Below are positions 1 through 8,625 of a DNA stretch of 64,000 bases, one piece after another. This DNA is from Parafrigoribacterium mesophilum (lineage in GTDB: Bacteria > Actinomycetota > Actinomycetes > Actinomycetales > Microbacteriaceae). The position numbers were made by a program, and so were the translations under genes. The stretch spans positions 1,488,001-1,552,000 of the forward strand of contig NZ_JBDJAF010000001.1 of assembly GCF_039652555.1 (NCBI RefSeq), written 5' to 3'. Positions within the stretch are counted from its first letter, which is position 1, and every line of letters starts with the position of its first letter. The notes beneath the pieces are model-generated. The model was given only the letters and a program-made list of their open reading frames with translations. It had not been told where the DNA came from and did no database searches.

Positions 1-1
1 C

Positions 2-2044
2 AGCATGGGCGGGCAGTTGACCTTCGATGGGAGCAGCCTGCGTGTCCGCGGGGTGGATTCACTCAGCAGCGCCCATCTGTCCTCGTTCAACGATCATCGA
101 GTGCTGATGTCGCTGGCTGTGGCGGCGTCCGCGGCGGAGGGCCGGTCGACGTTGACCTACCCGAATGCGTACCGAATCTCCTACCCGCGATTCGTCGAGG
201 CCATGCAGACCTTCGGCATTGCGATGGAGGTGGAACAGGGGCCGGCCAGGCCGGCCCGCCGCTCGGAGGCCGCACACGGTCCCGTGGCGAGCGCGGCCGG
301 CGCGGAGACCATGACCGGCCCAGACTGGATCCGCCTCTGGGCGCGGGAGAAGCCGCATGCGCTGGCCGTCGTGGACGCCCGGTGGGATCGCACGGGACAC
401 ACCAGCTGGCTGGAACTGGACACCGAGGTGGACAAGGCCGCGGCACTGTTCCTCAGCTTGGGCGTCAAGCCAGGCGACCGGGTCGCCGTGCAGCTGCCCA
501 ACGGCCGGGAATTCATCGTAGCGGCCGCCGCCGCCATGCGGATCGGAGCGGTGATCTGCCCGATCATGCCGATCTTCCGACAGCGCGAGGTGGCCTTCGC
601 GCTCAAACGAGCCGGCGCGAAGGTACTCGTGGTGATCGACAACTTCCGAGCTCGGTCCCACGCCGCCGAAGTCGCCGACCTGCTCAGCCGGCCGGTGAAC
701 GCGGCCGCACCCCGACACGAGGCGCTCCCGCTGGAGCACGTGCTCGTGCTCCACGACACCCCGGGCACGGCGCGCATCCTGCCGCACTGCACGAACCCCA
801 CCGTGCAGTGGCACGGCTGGCATCAGGCGCTGGCGTCGGCGGTCGTGGACCGCGACGCGATTCAGGAGCGGTCGCCGTCACCGACGGATGCGGCGCAGCT
901 GTTGTTCACCTCGGGGACGTCCGGCGAACCGAAGGGCGTCGTGCACACCCATCGCACGCTGAGCCGCGCCGCACAGATGGAGGTGCAGCACCTCGGTCTG
1001 ACCGCTCACGACGTGATTTACATCCCGTCACCGCTGGCTCATCAAACCGGGTTCCTGTACGGGATGTGGCTGGCCTTCGCGCTGGGTGTGCCGCAGATCG
1101 TGCAGGCCATTTGGGACCCGAAACGCGCGCTGGAGGTGCTGCGCGGCTGGGAGGGCACGTTCGTGCAGGCCGCGACGCCGTTCCTCACCGACTTGGTGCG
1201 CGCCGTCGACGCGGGCGCTGTGGCCCCCAGCCGCCTGCGCATCTTCGTGGCCACCGGCGCCGCGGTACCGCGCGCCCTGGCAGAACGCGCCACTCGGGTG
1301 CTCGGCACGGCCGTGTGCGGAGCGTTCGGCACCACCGAGACCGGACTTGCGGCGCTCGCCTCGCCGTTCGACTCCCCCGCCAAGATGTGGGGCAGCGACG
1401 GGCGGGCGATGCCCGGAGTGAGTCTGCGCATCGTCGATGACACCGGCGCTCCGCTGCCGCCCGGTGCCGAGGGCAACTTCGAACTCAGCGGGCCCACGGT
1501 GTTCGACGGCTACCTGGACCGGCCGGACCTCACGGCCGAAGTCTTCACCGCCGACGGCTGGTACCGCACTGGCGACCTCGCCACCCTCGACGACGAAGGG
1601 TACCTTCGGATCACCGGACGAGTGCGCGACGTCATCAACCGGGGCGGCGAGAAGATCCCGGTGTCCGAGATCGAACAGCTGATCTACACGCATCCGTCGG
1701 TCGACGATGTCGCCATCGTTGCCATGCCGGACGAACGGCTCGGTGAGCGCGCGTGCGCGTTCGTCACCCTGCTGCCCGGGGCCAAACTGTCGTTCAGCGC
1801 GCTGCAGCATTTTCTCGACGAGCATGAGGTGTCCAAGCACTACTGGCCGGAGCGGCTCGAGGTCATCGACGCGATCCCGCGCAATGCCGTCGGTAAGATA
1901 CAGAAATTCCTGCTCCGAGAGCAGGCCGCCGGGCTTAAGCCGCAACGACTCTCCGTACTCGTCACCAAGAAGGAACTCGCAGCCAATGACAATGCTCCAG
2001 CCCGTAACGTCCGACGGTCGAGGAAGCCGGGTCGATCAGCCTGA
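2..2044 (+). CDS. EPSP-synthase-like / acyl-CoA ligase fusion (AnsJ-AnsK / PlmJK type), 5' end missing
   Basis: The open frame enters from outside the window, so the N-terminus is missing. The first ~80 visible residues are the C-terminal end of an EPSP synthase fold, with the family motif FNDHRVLMS. A ~25-residue Ala/Arg/Pro-rich linker follows. The rest is a complete class I adenylate-forming ligase: P-loop LLFTSGTSGEPKG (~299-311 counted from the ATG at position 5), YRTGDL (~522), and the A10 lysine in NAVGKIQK (~630). In CHC-CoA biosynthesis the EPSP-synthase homologue is thought to start removal of shikimate hydroxyls and the ligase makes the CoA thioester. I recall the phoslactomycin homologue PlmJK also being fused. 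The 3' end overlaps the next gene by 59 bases. An assembly join is unlikely because the frame is open with normal codon use through the linker. Domain identity is secure; pathway role is inferred from context. Confidence 0.88.
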   Translation, partial: SMGGQLTFDGSSLRVRGVDSLSSAHLSSFNDHRVLMSLAVAASAAEGRSTLTYPNAYRISYPRFVEAMQTFGIAMEVEQGPARPARRSEAAHGPVASAAGAETMTGPDWIRLWAREKPHALAVVDARWDRTGHTSWLELDTEVDKAAALFLSLGVKPGDRVAVQLPNGREFIVAAAAAMRIGAVICPIMPIFRQREVAFALKRAGAKVLVVIDNFRARSHAAEVADLLSRPVNAAAPRHEALPLEHVLVLHDTPGTARILPHCTNPTVQWHGWHQALASAVVDRDAIQERSPSPTDAAQLLFTSGTSGEPKGVVHTHRTLSRAAQMEVQHLGLTAHDVIYIPSPLAHQTGFLYGMWLAFALGVPQIVQAIWDPKRALEVLRGWEGTFVQAATPFLTDLVRAVDAGAVAPSRLRIFVATGAAVPRALAERATRVLGTAVCGAFGTTETGLAALASPFDSPAKMWGSDGRAMPGVSLRIVDDTGAPLPPGAEGNFELSGPTVFDGYLDRPDLTAEVFTADGWYRTGDLATLDDEGYLRITGRVRDVINRGGEKIPVSEIEQLIYTHPSVDDVAIVAMPDERLGERACAFVTLLPGAKLSFSALQHFLDEHEVSKHYWPERLEVIDAIPRNAVGKIQKFLLREQAAGLKPQRLSVLVTKKELAANDNAPARNVRRSRKPGRSA

Positions 2045-3182
2045 CTACGACCGGATCCTTGAGCGCGTCACCGCATGGGTGGACGGCCCAGGCGAGGTGT
2101 GGGCACAGCAGATCGAACAGACCGGCGTCGTGCCGGCCGAACTCCGGGACGAACTGAAGCAGCTCGGTTTCCTGGGCCTGGCGGCCCCGGTCGAACTCGG
2201 CGGGCGAGGACTCAGTTTCGTGCAGTGGATGGGACTGATGGAGGTGTTCTCCCGCTCGCACGCCTCCATCCGGATGATCGTGCACGTGGTCAACGGCACC
2301 TGGCGGTCGATGAATCCGTACGCTTCGCCCGAGCAGCGTGAGAAGTTCGTCAAGCCGTCCATCGCCGGGGACATCACGGTGGCGTTCACCCTCACCGAGC
2401 CGGGCAACGGCACCGGCGCCGACCTCAGCTGCTCGGTACGCCGGGACGGTGACACCTATTACCTCAGCGGCCAGAAGCACCTGATCACCTTTGGCGTCAA
2501 CTGCGATTATTGGCTGCTGTTCGCGCGCCTTGAGCACAGCATCGGCAAGGACGGCACCGTCGGACTGCTTGTCGACCGCACGGCACCCGGTGTCACCGTG
2601 GAGGACACCTCCAACACCATGGGGGTGCGAGGCACCGACCACGCGCGGCTCACCTTCGACAACACACCGGTGCCGGTGTCCCAACGGCTGGGCCAGGAGG
2701 GCGACGGACTGGCGATCGCCCTGGGCGGGTTCCTCACGCCGAGCCGCATCTCGGTGGCCATGAGCTGCGTGGGACTGGCCGAACGCGCCCAGCAACTCGC
2801 CGTCGAATATGCCCTGAAACGGGTCACGTTCGGCAAATCGATCGCCTCCCGACAGGCGATCAGCTTCATGATTGCGGAGAACGAGGCAGACATCCAGGCC
2901 GCCAAAGCCCTGGTACTGCACGCCGCCGGCCGGTGGGAGGACGATTCGCCCGACGCCCCGGCGCTGTCGTCGATGGCGAAGCTCACCGCCGTCGACATGC
3001 TGACCAGGGTCACCGACAAGGCGCTCCAGGTGCACGGCGGGATCGGCTACTGGAAGTCCGAGCCGATCGAGCGCGTCTATCGGGATGCCAGGGCGCAGCG
3101 GTTCGAAGAGGGCACCAACGAGATCCAGAAGACGGTCATCGCCCGAGACGTGTTCGCCCGAGCGGCGGAGTCGAAGCGATGA
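1986..3182 (+). CDS. acyl-CoA dehydrogenase, AnsL/PlmL type
   Basis: 398 residues, the usual acyl-CoA dehydrogenase length, flavoprotein. The C-terminal signature reads QVHGGIGY then FEEGTNEIQ, where the Glu at ~373-374 is the position of the catalytic base in short/medium-chain family members. The middle region FTLTEPGNGTGADL is the FAD/substrate-binding segment. In the CHC-CoA route a dehydrogenase of this type handles cyclohexene/cyclohexadiene-carbonyl-CoA intermediates. ATG 1986 was chosen: AAGGA lies about 12 bases upstream and a second in-frame ATG is at 1992. It overlaps the fusion gene by 59 bases and the reductase gene by ATGA, so translation is probably coupled. General function is sure, substrate is inferred. 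Confidence 0.88.
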   Translation: MTMLQPVTSDGRGSRVDQPDYDRILERVTAWVDGPGEVWAQQIEQTGVVPAELRDELKQLGFLGLAAPVELGGRGLSFVQWMGLMEVFSRSHASIRMIVHVVNGTWRSMNPYASPEQREKFVKPSIAGDITVAFTLTEPGNGTGADLSCSVRRDGDTYYLSGQKHLITFGVNCDYWLLFARLEHSIGKDGTVGLLVDRTAPGVTVEDTSNTMGVRGTDHARLTFDNTPVPVSQRLGQEGDGLAIALGGFLTPSRISVAMSCVGLAERAQQLAVEYALKRVTFGKSIASRQAISFMIAENEADIQAAKALVLHAAGRWEDDSPDAPALSSMAKLTAVDMLTRVTDKALQVHGGIGYWKSEPIERVYRDARAQRFEEGTNEIQKTVIARDVFARAAESKR

Positions 3183-4009
3183 ACTCCGCGGCGGGAACGT
3201 ATTCGGGCAAGGTGGCCTTGATCACCGGCGCATCCAGGGGAATCGGCCGCTGCCTGGCCCTCAAGCTCGCGGCGCAGGGCGCCAGCGTGGTGGTGAACTT
3301 CCGCAAGAACGCGGAACTGGCCGACGAGGTGGTGCGCGAAGCGCGGAGCCTGGGCGGCGCCGCCCTCGCCGTGCAAGCAGACGTGGAGCAGCCAGAGGAC
3401 ATCGTGCGGCTGTTCGACGCCGTCGCCGGCGAGTACGGCCGCCTGGACTACTTCGTCAACAACGCCGCGGCCTCAGCGTTCAAGAAGGTCGTCGACCTGA
3501 AGCCGCACCACCTGGACCGCTCCTACGCCACCAACGTGAGACCGTTCGTACTCGGGGCGCAGGAAGCCGTGAAGCTGATGGACAACGGCGGACGCATCGT
3601 GGCGGTGTCGAGTTACGGCAGCCTGCGCGGATTCGCCACCTACGCGGTGCTCGGACCGAACAAGGCCGCGATCGAGTCGTTCATCAGATACATGGCGGTG
3701 GAGTTCGCCGGTTACGGCATCAACGTCAACGGGGTCAACGGCGGCCTCATCGAATCCGACTCCCTCGACTACTTCTATTCCATTCCCGGCATGGCTCCGA
3801 TGCAGAAGGTGCTGGATGCCATCCCGCTGGGCAAGCCGGGCACGGTGGACGACATGGCGAACGCCGTCGAATTCCTGCTGTCACCGAACTCGGCATACAT
3901 CACCGGTCAGGTGATCGTCGTCGACGGCGGGATGACCGTCGCCGCCCCGCCGTACTACCACGACACCACGGCACCGGTCGCGTTGCCGCCTCGCCCGACG
4001 CGCGGCTGA
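3179..4009 (+). CDS. SDR-family enoyl reductase, ChcA/FabL-like (1-cyclohexenylcarbonyl-CoA reductase candidate)
   Basis: 276 residues, short-chain dehydrogenase fold with the NAD(P) motif TGASRGIG at 16-23 and the NNAA motif. The catalytic Tyr155 is followed by six residues and then Lys162 (YAVLGPNK). That Y-x6-K spacing is typical of enoyl reductases FabI/FabL rather than the Y-x3-K of ketoreductases. The C-terminus resembles FabL (GQVIVVDGG). ChcA of Streptomyces collinus is the family member that saturates ring double bonds on the way to cyclohexanecarboxyl-CoA, and the neighbours here match that cassette. The start overlaps the previous stop (ATGA), and the next gene begins 2 bases after its stop. 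A fatty-acid enoyl-ACP reductase is the alternative, less likely in this operon. Confidence 0.87.
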   Translation: MNSAAGTYSGKVALITGASRGIGRCLALKLAAQGASVVVNFRKNAELADEVVREARSLGGAALAVQADVEQPEDIVRLFDAVAGEYGRLDYFVNNAAASAFKKVVDLKPHHLDRSYATNVRPFVLGAQEAVKLMDNGGRIVAVSSYGSLRGFATYAVLGPNKAAIESFIRYMAVEFAGYGINVNGVNGGLIESDSLDYFYSIPGMAPMQKVLDAIPLGKPGTVDDMANAVEFLLSPNSAYITGQVIVVDGGMTVAAPPYYHDTTAPVALPPRPTRG

Positions 4010-4011
4010 CC

Positions 4012-6066
4012 ATGGCCGCGCTCCGGTTCCCGCACCTGCGCGCTCCCCTGGCGATCGGCACGCTACGGCTCCCGCACCGCGTGCTGATGGGCTCCATGCA
4101 CCTCAACCTGGAGACCACCGACGGGCCGGAACTGCAATCCTTCTACGCCGAACGGGCCCGCGGCGGCGCCGGCCTGATGATCACCGGAGGGGCAGCGGTG
4201 AGCCGGGCCGGTGCGGGCGGGCCCGGATACGCGCTGATCAACGAACCGGAGCACTGGGACCGATGGCGGCGCGTCGTCGACGCGGTTCACGAGGCGGGCG
4301 GCCTGATCGGGTTGCAACTCTTCCACGCCGGACGCTACGCCGAGCAGGCCACGTTCGGCATCCATCCGCTCGGCCCGTCCGCGGTGTACAGCAGCTATTC
4401 GAAGTGCACTCCGGAGCCGATGACGACGACGCAGATCGAGGCGACCATCGCGGACTTTGCGGCCGGCGGTGCGCAGGCGATCCGGCTCGGCTTCGATGCG
4501 GTGGAAATTATGGGCTCCGAGGGCTATCTGATCAACCAGTTCGCCTCCCCGGTCACCAATCTCCGCGACGACGAGTGGGGCGGCGATTCCGACCGACGCC
4601 GCGCCTTCCCGACCGCGGTGACCGCGGCGGTGCGCGCCGCCGTGGGATCGGCGCCGCTGCTGGTGCGGATGTCCGGGGCCGACCTCGTGCCGAATTCCTC
4701 CACGCCGCAGGAGGTGGACGACCTGGCGATCGCGCACGTGGCGGCCGGGGCGGATGCCATCGACGTCGGCATTGGCTGGCACGAGTCCCGGGTGCCCACG
4801 ACGCAGTCGCTCGTGCCTCACGGAGTGTGGATCGACGTCGCAGCGCGGGTGCGGGCCGCGCTGGCGGATGCGGGGGCGGCGGTGCCGGTGATCGGCTCCA
4901 ATCGAGTGAACTCGATTCCGCAGGCGGAGCGGATCGTGGCGGCCGGGAAGGCCGATCTGGTCTCGATGGCCCGACCCTTCCTGGCTGACCCGTTCATCGT
5001 GTCGAAGTCGTTTTCGGGCGACACCGCCCTGGTGAACACCTGCATCGGCTGCAACGAGGCCTGCATCGACCACTCACTGGGCACGGCGCCGGTGTCGTGC
5101 CTGGTCAACCCCCGCGCCGGGCGGGAGTGGCAGTTCCCGGCATCCGGCATCCGGTCCGGTGCACCGCGCTCGGTCGCCGTGGTCGGGGCCGGCCCCGCCG
5201 GGATGGAAGCGGCCAGGGCACTGGCCGCCGGTGGCGCGAAGGTCACGCTGTGGGACGCCGGGCGGCGCATCGGCGGGCAGTTCTTGATGGCCGGGATGGT
5301 GCCAGGCAAGGCCGACTTCCTCGAGACGGTGCGGTATTTCGAGCACGAACTCCGCCGGCTCGGTGTTCGGTTCCGGCTCGGCCATGCGGTCTCGGATGCC
5401 GCGCAGCTCGGCACCGTAGACCACGTGGTGCTGGCGACCGGGGTGCTGCCGCGCACCGCCGCCGTCCCCGGCGTCGGGCTGCCCCACGTCGTCGATTACC
5501 CACAGGCCTTCGCCGACGTCTCCTCGATCGGCGAGCGCGTGGCCGTGATCGGGGCGGGCGGGATCGCGGTGGATCTTGCCCACCTGCTTGTCGAGGTCGG
5601 CACCGGCAGCCGGATCGGCGAACCGGCCCCCGCCACCGAGTCGGAGGAAGCCTCCCGGTTCCTCGCTGCGCACGGGCTGGCTGTCGGCCCGACCACGCCG
5701 GCACGGCGGAAGATCACGGTGATGCGCCGCAGCGGATCCATCGGCGCCGGCATGGGCATCACCACCCGGTGGGCCGTCGTGCAGGCGATCCGGGCCGCCG
5801 GGGTGCGCACCATCACCGACGTGCGCTACGACCGTATCGTCGCGGACGGGGTGTGGATCGAGCACGACGGGCGGAAGCAGCTCATCGAGGCCGACACCGT
5901 GGTGATCGCGGCTGGCCAGGTGCCGAACGATCCGCTGTCGGCCCGGCTGCGGGCATCCGGTCTCGCGCACACGGTGATCGGCGGCGCCTTGCACACCTCG
6001 GGGATGAACGCCGTCGCGGCATTCGAGCAGGGCCTGCGCGTCGGAACGGCCCTCGCCGCCGGCTAG
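4012..6066 (+). CDS. 2,4-dienoyl-CoA reductase-like enoate reductase (FMN, 4Fe-4S, FAD), AnsM/PlmM type
   Basis: 684 residues, full length for the DCR/trimethylamine-dehydrogenase family. Residues ~1-335 are an Old Yellow Enzyme TIM barrel binding FMN. C344, C347, C351 and C363 form the C-x2-C-x3-C-x11-C iron-sulfur pattern. From ~385 there is an FAD/NAD(P) half with VVGAGPAG (~390) and a second Rossmann motif VAVIGAGG. It should pass electrons from NAD(P)H through FAD and Fe-S to FMN and reduce an activated C=C bond. Last gene of the CHC-CoA-like operon; a 58-bp palindromic repeat follows immediately and may act in transcript ending. The family call is strong; its exact step in the pathway is inferred. 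Confidence 0.9.
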   Translation: MAALRFPHLRAPLAIGTLRLPHRVLMGSMHLNLETTDGPELQSFYAERARGGAGLMITGGAAVSRAGAGGPGYALINEPEHWDRWRRVVDAVHEAGGLIGLQLFHAGRYAEQATFGIHPLGPSAVYSSYSKCTPEPMTTTQIEATIADFAAGGAQAIRLGFDAVEIMGSEGYLINQFASPVTNLRDDEWGGDSDRRRAFPTAVTAAVRAAVGSAPLLVRMSGADLVPNSSTPQEVDDLAIAHVAAGADAIDVGIGWHESRVPTTQSLVPHGVWIDVAARVRAALADAGAAVPVIGSNRVNSIPQAERIVAAGKADLVSMARPFLADPFIVSKSFSGDTALVNTCIGCNEACIDHSLGTAPVSCLVNPRAGREWQFPASGIRSGAPRSVAVVGAGPAGMEAARALAAGGAKVTLWDAGRRIGGQFLMAGMVPGKADFLETVRYFEHELRRLGVRFRLGHAVSDAAQLGTVDHVVLATGVLPRTAAVPGVGLPHVVDYPQAFADVSSIGERVAVIGAGGIAVDLAHLLVEVGTGSRIGEPAPATESEEASRFLAAHGLAVGPTTPARRKITVMRRSGSIGAGMGITTRWAVVQAIRAAGVRTITDVRYDRIVADGVWIEHDGRKQLIEADTVVIAAGQVPNDPLSARLRASGLAHTVIGGALHTSGMNAVAAFEQGLRVGTALAAG

Positions 6067-6073
6067 CCCCGGC

Positions 6074-6131
6074 GATGCCATTCCGGACCAGCAACCCCGC
6101 CGCGGCGGCCCGTTTCGTCCGAAAAGGCATC
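6074..6131. repeat. 58-bp palindromic intergenic repeat, copy 1
   Basis: Imperfect palindrome with 15-base arms (GATGCCATTCCGGAC and GTCCGAAAAGGCATC) around a GC-rich centre. It has the same length and shared core (CCATTCCGG, GGCCC) as copies at 19588, 24314 and 47026, and is the most divergent copy. It lies between the end of the operon and the permease gene and could also act as a terminator hairpin. Confidence 0.65.
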
Positions 6132-6142
6132 TGCCGCGGGGT

Positions 6143-6148
6143 TACAGT
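6143..6148 (+). promoter_or_regulatory. -10 hexamer of a leaderless-type promoter
   Basis: TACAGT sits 6 bases before the GTG start of the permease, so transcription would begin at or next to the start codon. AGGAG touches the GTG directly, too close to serve as a normal ribosome binding site. Confidence 0.45.
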
Positions 6149-6154
6149 GCAGGA

Positions 6155-7420
6155 GTGACGTCAGCACTCGACCGGCGGCTGGGACTCGGTGACGCGGTGT
6201 TCATCGGCCTCGGCTCGATGATAGGCGCCGGCGTGTTCGCGGCGTTCGCCCCCGCCGCCCGCGCCGCGGGCAACGGGCTGCTCATCGGTCTGGTGATCGC
6301 CGCGCTCGTGGCGTTCTGCAACGCGACGTCGTCGGCGCAGCTGGCGGCGGTGTATCCGGTGTCCGGCGGCACGTACGTGTACGGCCGCAGGCAACTGGGG
6401 CCCTGGTGGGGATTCCTCGCCGGCTGGAGTTTCGTGATCGGCAAGACGGCCAGTTGCGCCGCCATGGCGCTGACCTTCGCCGCGTACGCCGCCCCGGCCG
6501 GCTGGGAGCGACCCGTCGCGGTGGCCGCCGTGGTCGCGCTCGCGGCGGTGAACTACCGAGGGGTGACCAGGACCGCGCTGGCGACCAGGATCATCGTCAC
6601 CGGTGTGCTGATCACCCTCGCGGTCGTGGTCGCCTCCGGCGTCGGTGCCGGCCTGCCGGTCGTCGGCGGAATCCTGGACGGCGGCCTGCGTGACGGTGGC
6701 CTGGTCGCCCACGGCTGGTACGGCATCCTGCAGTCCGCCGGCCTGTTGTTCTTCGCTTTCGCCGGTTACGCGCGCATCGCGACCATGGGTGAGGAGGTAC
6801 GCGCGCCCTCCCGCACCATCCCGGCCGCCATCACCATCGCGCTGGCGATCACCGTGGTGATTTACGCGGTCATCGCGGTCACCGTGCTGGGCACTCTGGG
6901 ACCGGATGCCGTCGCCGGCTCGACGGCACCGCTGGCGCTCACGGTGCAGGGCAGCGGGTGGGACTGGGCCGTGCCCCTGGTCCGGGTCGGCGGCGCGGCC
7001 GCGAGTCTCGGCGCGCTGCTCGCCCTCATTGCCGGGATCGGCCGTACCGGGCTGGCGATGGCGCGCGAGGGCGACTTGCCCCGGTGGCTGGCCGCCGTGC
7101 ATCCGCGGTTCAAGGTGCCGCACCGCGCCGAAGTGGCCCTGGCGGCGGTGGTCGGCATCTTGGTGGTCGGCGTGGACCTGCGTGGGGCGATCGGGTTCTC
7201 CTCGTTCGGGGTGCTGCTGTACTACTTTGTGGCCAACGTGGCGGCGTTCAGCCAGAGGCGTGAGCAGCGGCGCTATCCGAAGGCGCTGCAAGTGCTCGGT
7301 GGGACCGGATGCCTGGTGCTGGTCGCCACGGTCCCGCTGCCGGCCATCGGCATCGGCGTCGTCGTGCTGCTGGTGGGCATTCTCTACCGCCTGATCACCC
7401 ACGCACATCCCGCCACCTAG
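6155..7420 (+). CDS. APC-superfamily amino acid permease
   Basis: 421 residues with about 12 hydrophobic segments. The N-terminus carries the APC signature (LGDAVFIGLGSMIGAGVFAA) that begins helix 1 with its unwound substrate-binding glycine-rich stretch; GEEVRAPSRTIPAA is the typical loop after helix 6. Expected to import an amino acid or amine by proton symport in the cytoplasmic membrane. Start is the GTG next to the leaderless-type -10. No specificity can be read. It stands alone: the upstream operon ends 89 bases before it and the downstream genes are convergent. Confidence 0.85.
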   Translation: MTSALDRRLGLGDAVFIGLGSMIGAGVFAAFAPAARAAGNGLLIGLVIAALVAFCNATSSAQLAAVYPVSGGTYVYGRRQLGPWWGFLAGWSFVIGKTASCAAMALTFAAYAAPAGWERPVAVAAVVALAAVNYRGVTRTALATRIIVTGVLITLAVVVASGVGAGLPVVGGILDGGLRDGGLVAHGWYGILQSAGLLFFAFAGYARIATMGEEVRAPSRTIPAAITIALAITVVIYAVIAVTVLGTLGPDAVAGSTAPLALTVQGSGWDWAVPLVRVGGAAASLGALLALIAGIGRTGLAMAREGDLPRWLAAVHPRFKVPHRAEVALAAVVGILVVGVDLRGAIGFSSFGVLLYYFVANVAAFSQRREQRRYPKALQVLGGTGCLVLVATVPLPAIGIGVVVLLVGILYRLITHAHPAT

Positions 7421-7433
7421 GCCCCCGCCCCAT

Positions 7434-7515
7434 CCCGTTTCAAGGAAAAACCGTCACAGCCGGCCCATTCCGTCGGCAATGAGGCCCCTCGGAGACAGAA
7501 ACTCCGTGAAACGGG
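7434..7515. terminator. inverted repeat between convergent genes, probable bidirectional terminator
   Basis: Perfect 9-base arms CCCGTTTCA (7434-7442) and TGAAACGGG (7507-7515) enclose a GC-rich segment. It fills the gap between the permease and the convergent enolase-superfamily gene. The inside contains CCATTCCG and GGCCCCTCG, so it may be a decayed member of the 58-bp repeat family. Confidence 0.45.
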
Positions 7516-8619
7516 TTAAGACACACGGAAGGGGGCGGCATCCGCGCGCTTGAAGGTGAGGCCGGTGCCGGGAGCGGATGCATCAGGATGCAGGATGCCT
7601 CCTGTCGGGTCGAGGGTGCCATCGAACAGCAGTGACTCGATCCGCACGTGGTCGTGGAACCACTCCAGGTGTCGCAGGTTCGGTGTGGCGGCGGCAACGT
7701 GCACGTGCACGTGCGGCGCACAGTGCCCCGACACCTCCAACCCGTGCGAGGCGGCCACCGCCGCGGCCCGCAGCCACTCGGTGATGCCGCCGCAGCGGGT
7801 GGCATCCACCTGCACGCAATCCACCGCGCGCGCATCGCAGAGCCGCCGAAAGTAGACCAGGTCGAAGCCGTACTCCCCCGCAGCGACATCCGCCGGAACT
7901 GCCTCGCGCACCTCGCGCAAGCCGTCCAGATCATCGGAGGACACCGGCTCTTCCAGCCAGTGGATGTCCAGATCCTCTGCCTGCCGCATCACCCGGATCG
8001 CCTGTTTGGCCCGGTAGCCACCGTTGGCGTCGACGAAGAGTTCGGTGTGGGCGCCGATCGTCGCGCGTGCCTGACGCATCCGTGCCAGATCGCGCTCGGT
8101 ATCGCCGCCCCAGTCCTGACCGATCTTGATCTTCACCCTCGGGATGCCCTGCCCGTGCACCCAGCCATCCAACTGGGAACGCAGCGCATCCGCGCCATAC
8201 GAGGTGAATCCGCCGCTGCCGTATACCGGCACATCCGTGCGCACCGCACCGAGCAGCCGGTACAGCGGCAGGCCGAGTAGCCGCGCCTTCAGGTCCCACA
8301 GCGCCACATCCACGGCAGAGATCGCATAACCGATCGCGCCCTGACGTCCGCTGTTGCGCACCGACTTCACCATGTCGTCGAACCGGCCGGCTACGTCGAG
8401 CGCGCTGCGAGTGCGCAGCAGTGGAGAAAGCATGCTCGTCACGATGGAGGCGCATTCGGCGGCGCCGTAGGTCCATCCGGTTCCGACCATGTCGCCGGAT
8501 GCCACTTCCACCAGCACCATGGTCGTCGACTGCCAGGCGATGGTCCCGTCTGCCTCCGGCGCGTCGGTCGGAATCACGTAGACGGCCGCGTCGACACGGT
8601 CGATCGTCGCGTCGAGCAT
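7516..8619 (-). CDS. enolase-superfamily enzyme (mandelate racemase/muconate lactonizing type)
   Basis: 367 residues. The catalytic barrel shows the K-x-K pair (RVKIKIG, near residue 160), metal ligands in FVDANGGY, WLEEPV and AAGEYG, and a C-terminal His in SGHCAPHVHVH preceded by VQVDATRCGG. The Lys plus His/Asp set is that of the mandelate racemase subgroup, which includes racemases and many acid-sugar dehydratases. Last gene of the minus-strand operon that begins at 13196; the ThDP enzyme ends 6 bases before its ATG. With a gluconate-dehydrogenase-like flavoprotein in the same operon, an acid-sugar dehydratase is the best guess; the substrate is unknown. Confidence 0.83.
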   Translation of the reverse strand: MLDATIDRVDAAVYVIPTDAPEADGTIAWQSTTMVLVEVASGDMVGTGWTYGAAECASIVTSMLSPLLRTRSALDVAGRFDDMVKSVRNSGRQGAIGYAISAVDVALWDLKARLLGLPLYRLLGAVRTDVPVYGSGGFTSYGADALRSQLDGWVHGQGIPRVKIKIGQDWGGDTERDLARMRQARATIGAHTELFVDANGGYRAKQAIRVMRQAEDLDIHWLEEPVSSDDLDGLREVREAVPADVAAGEYGFDLVYFRRLCDARAVDCVQVDATRCGGITEWLRAAAVAASHGLEVSGHCAPHVHVHVAAATPNLRHLEWFHDHVRIESLLFDGTLDPTGGILHPDASAPGTGLTFKRADAAPFRVS

Positions 8620-8625
8620 GGCACG

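Noticed and set aside
382..1440. long overlapping frames inside the ligase and other high-GC genes
   Set aside because: They are Arg/Ala/Gly-rich shadows of real genes on other frames with no family motifs; the same holds for the frames opposite menA, treY, treZ and treX.
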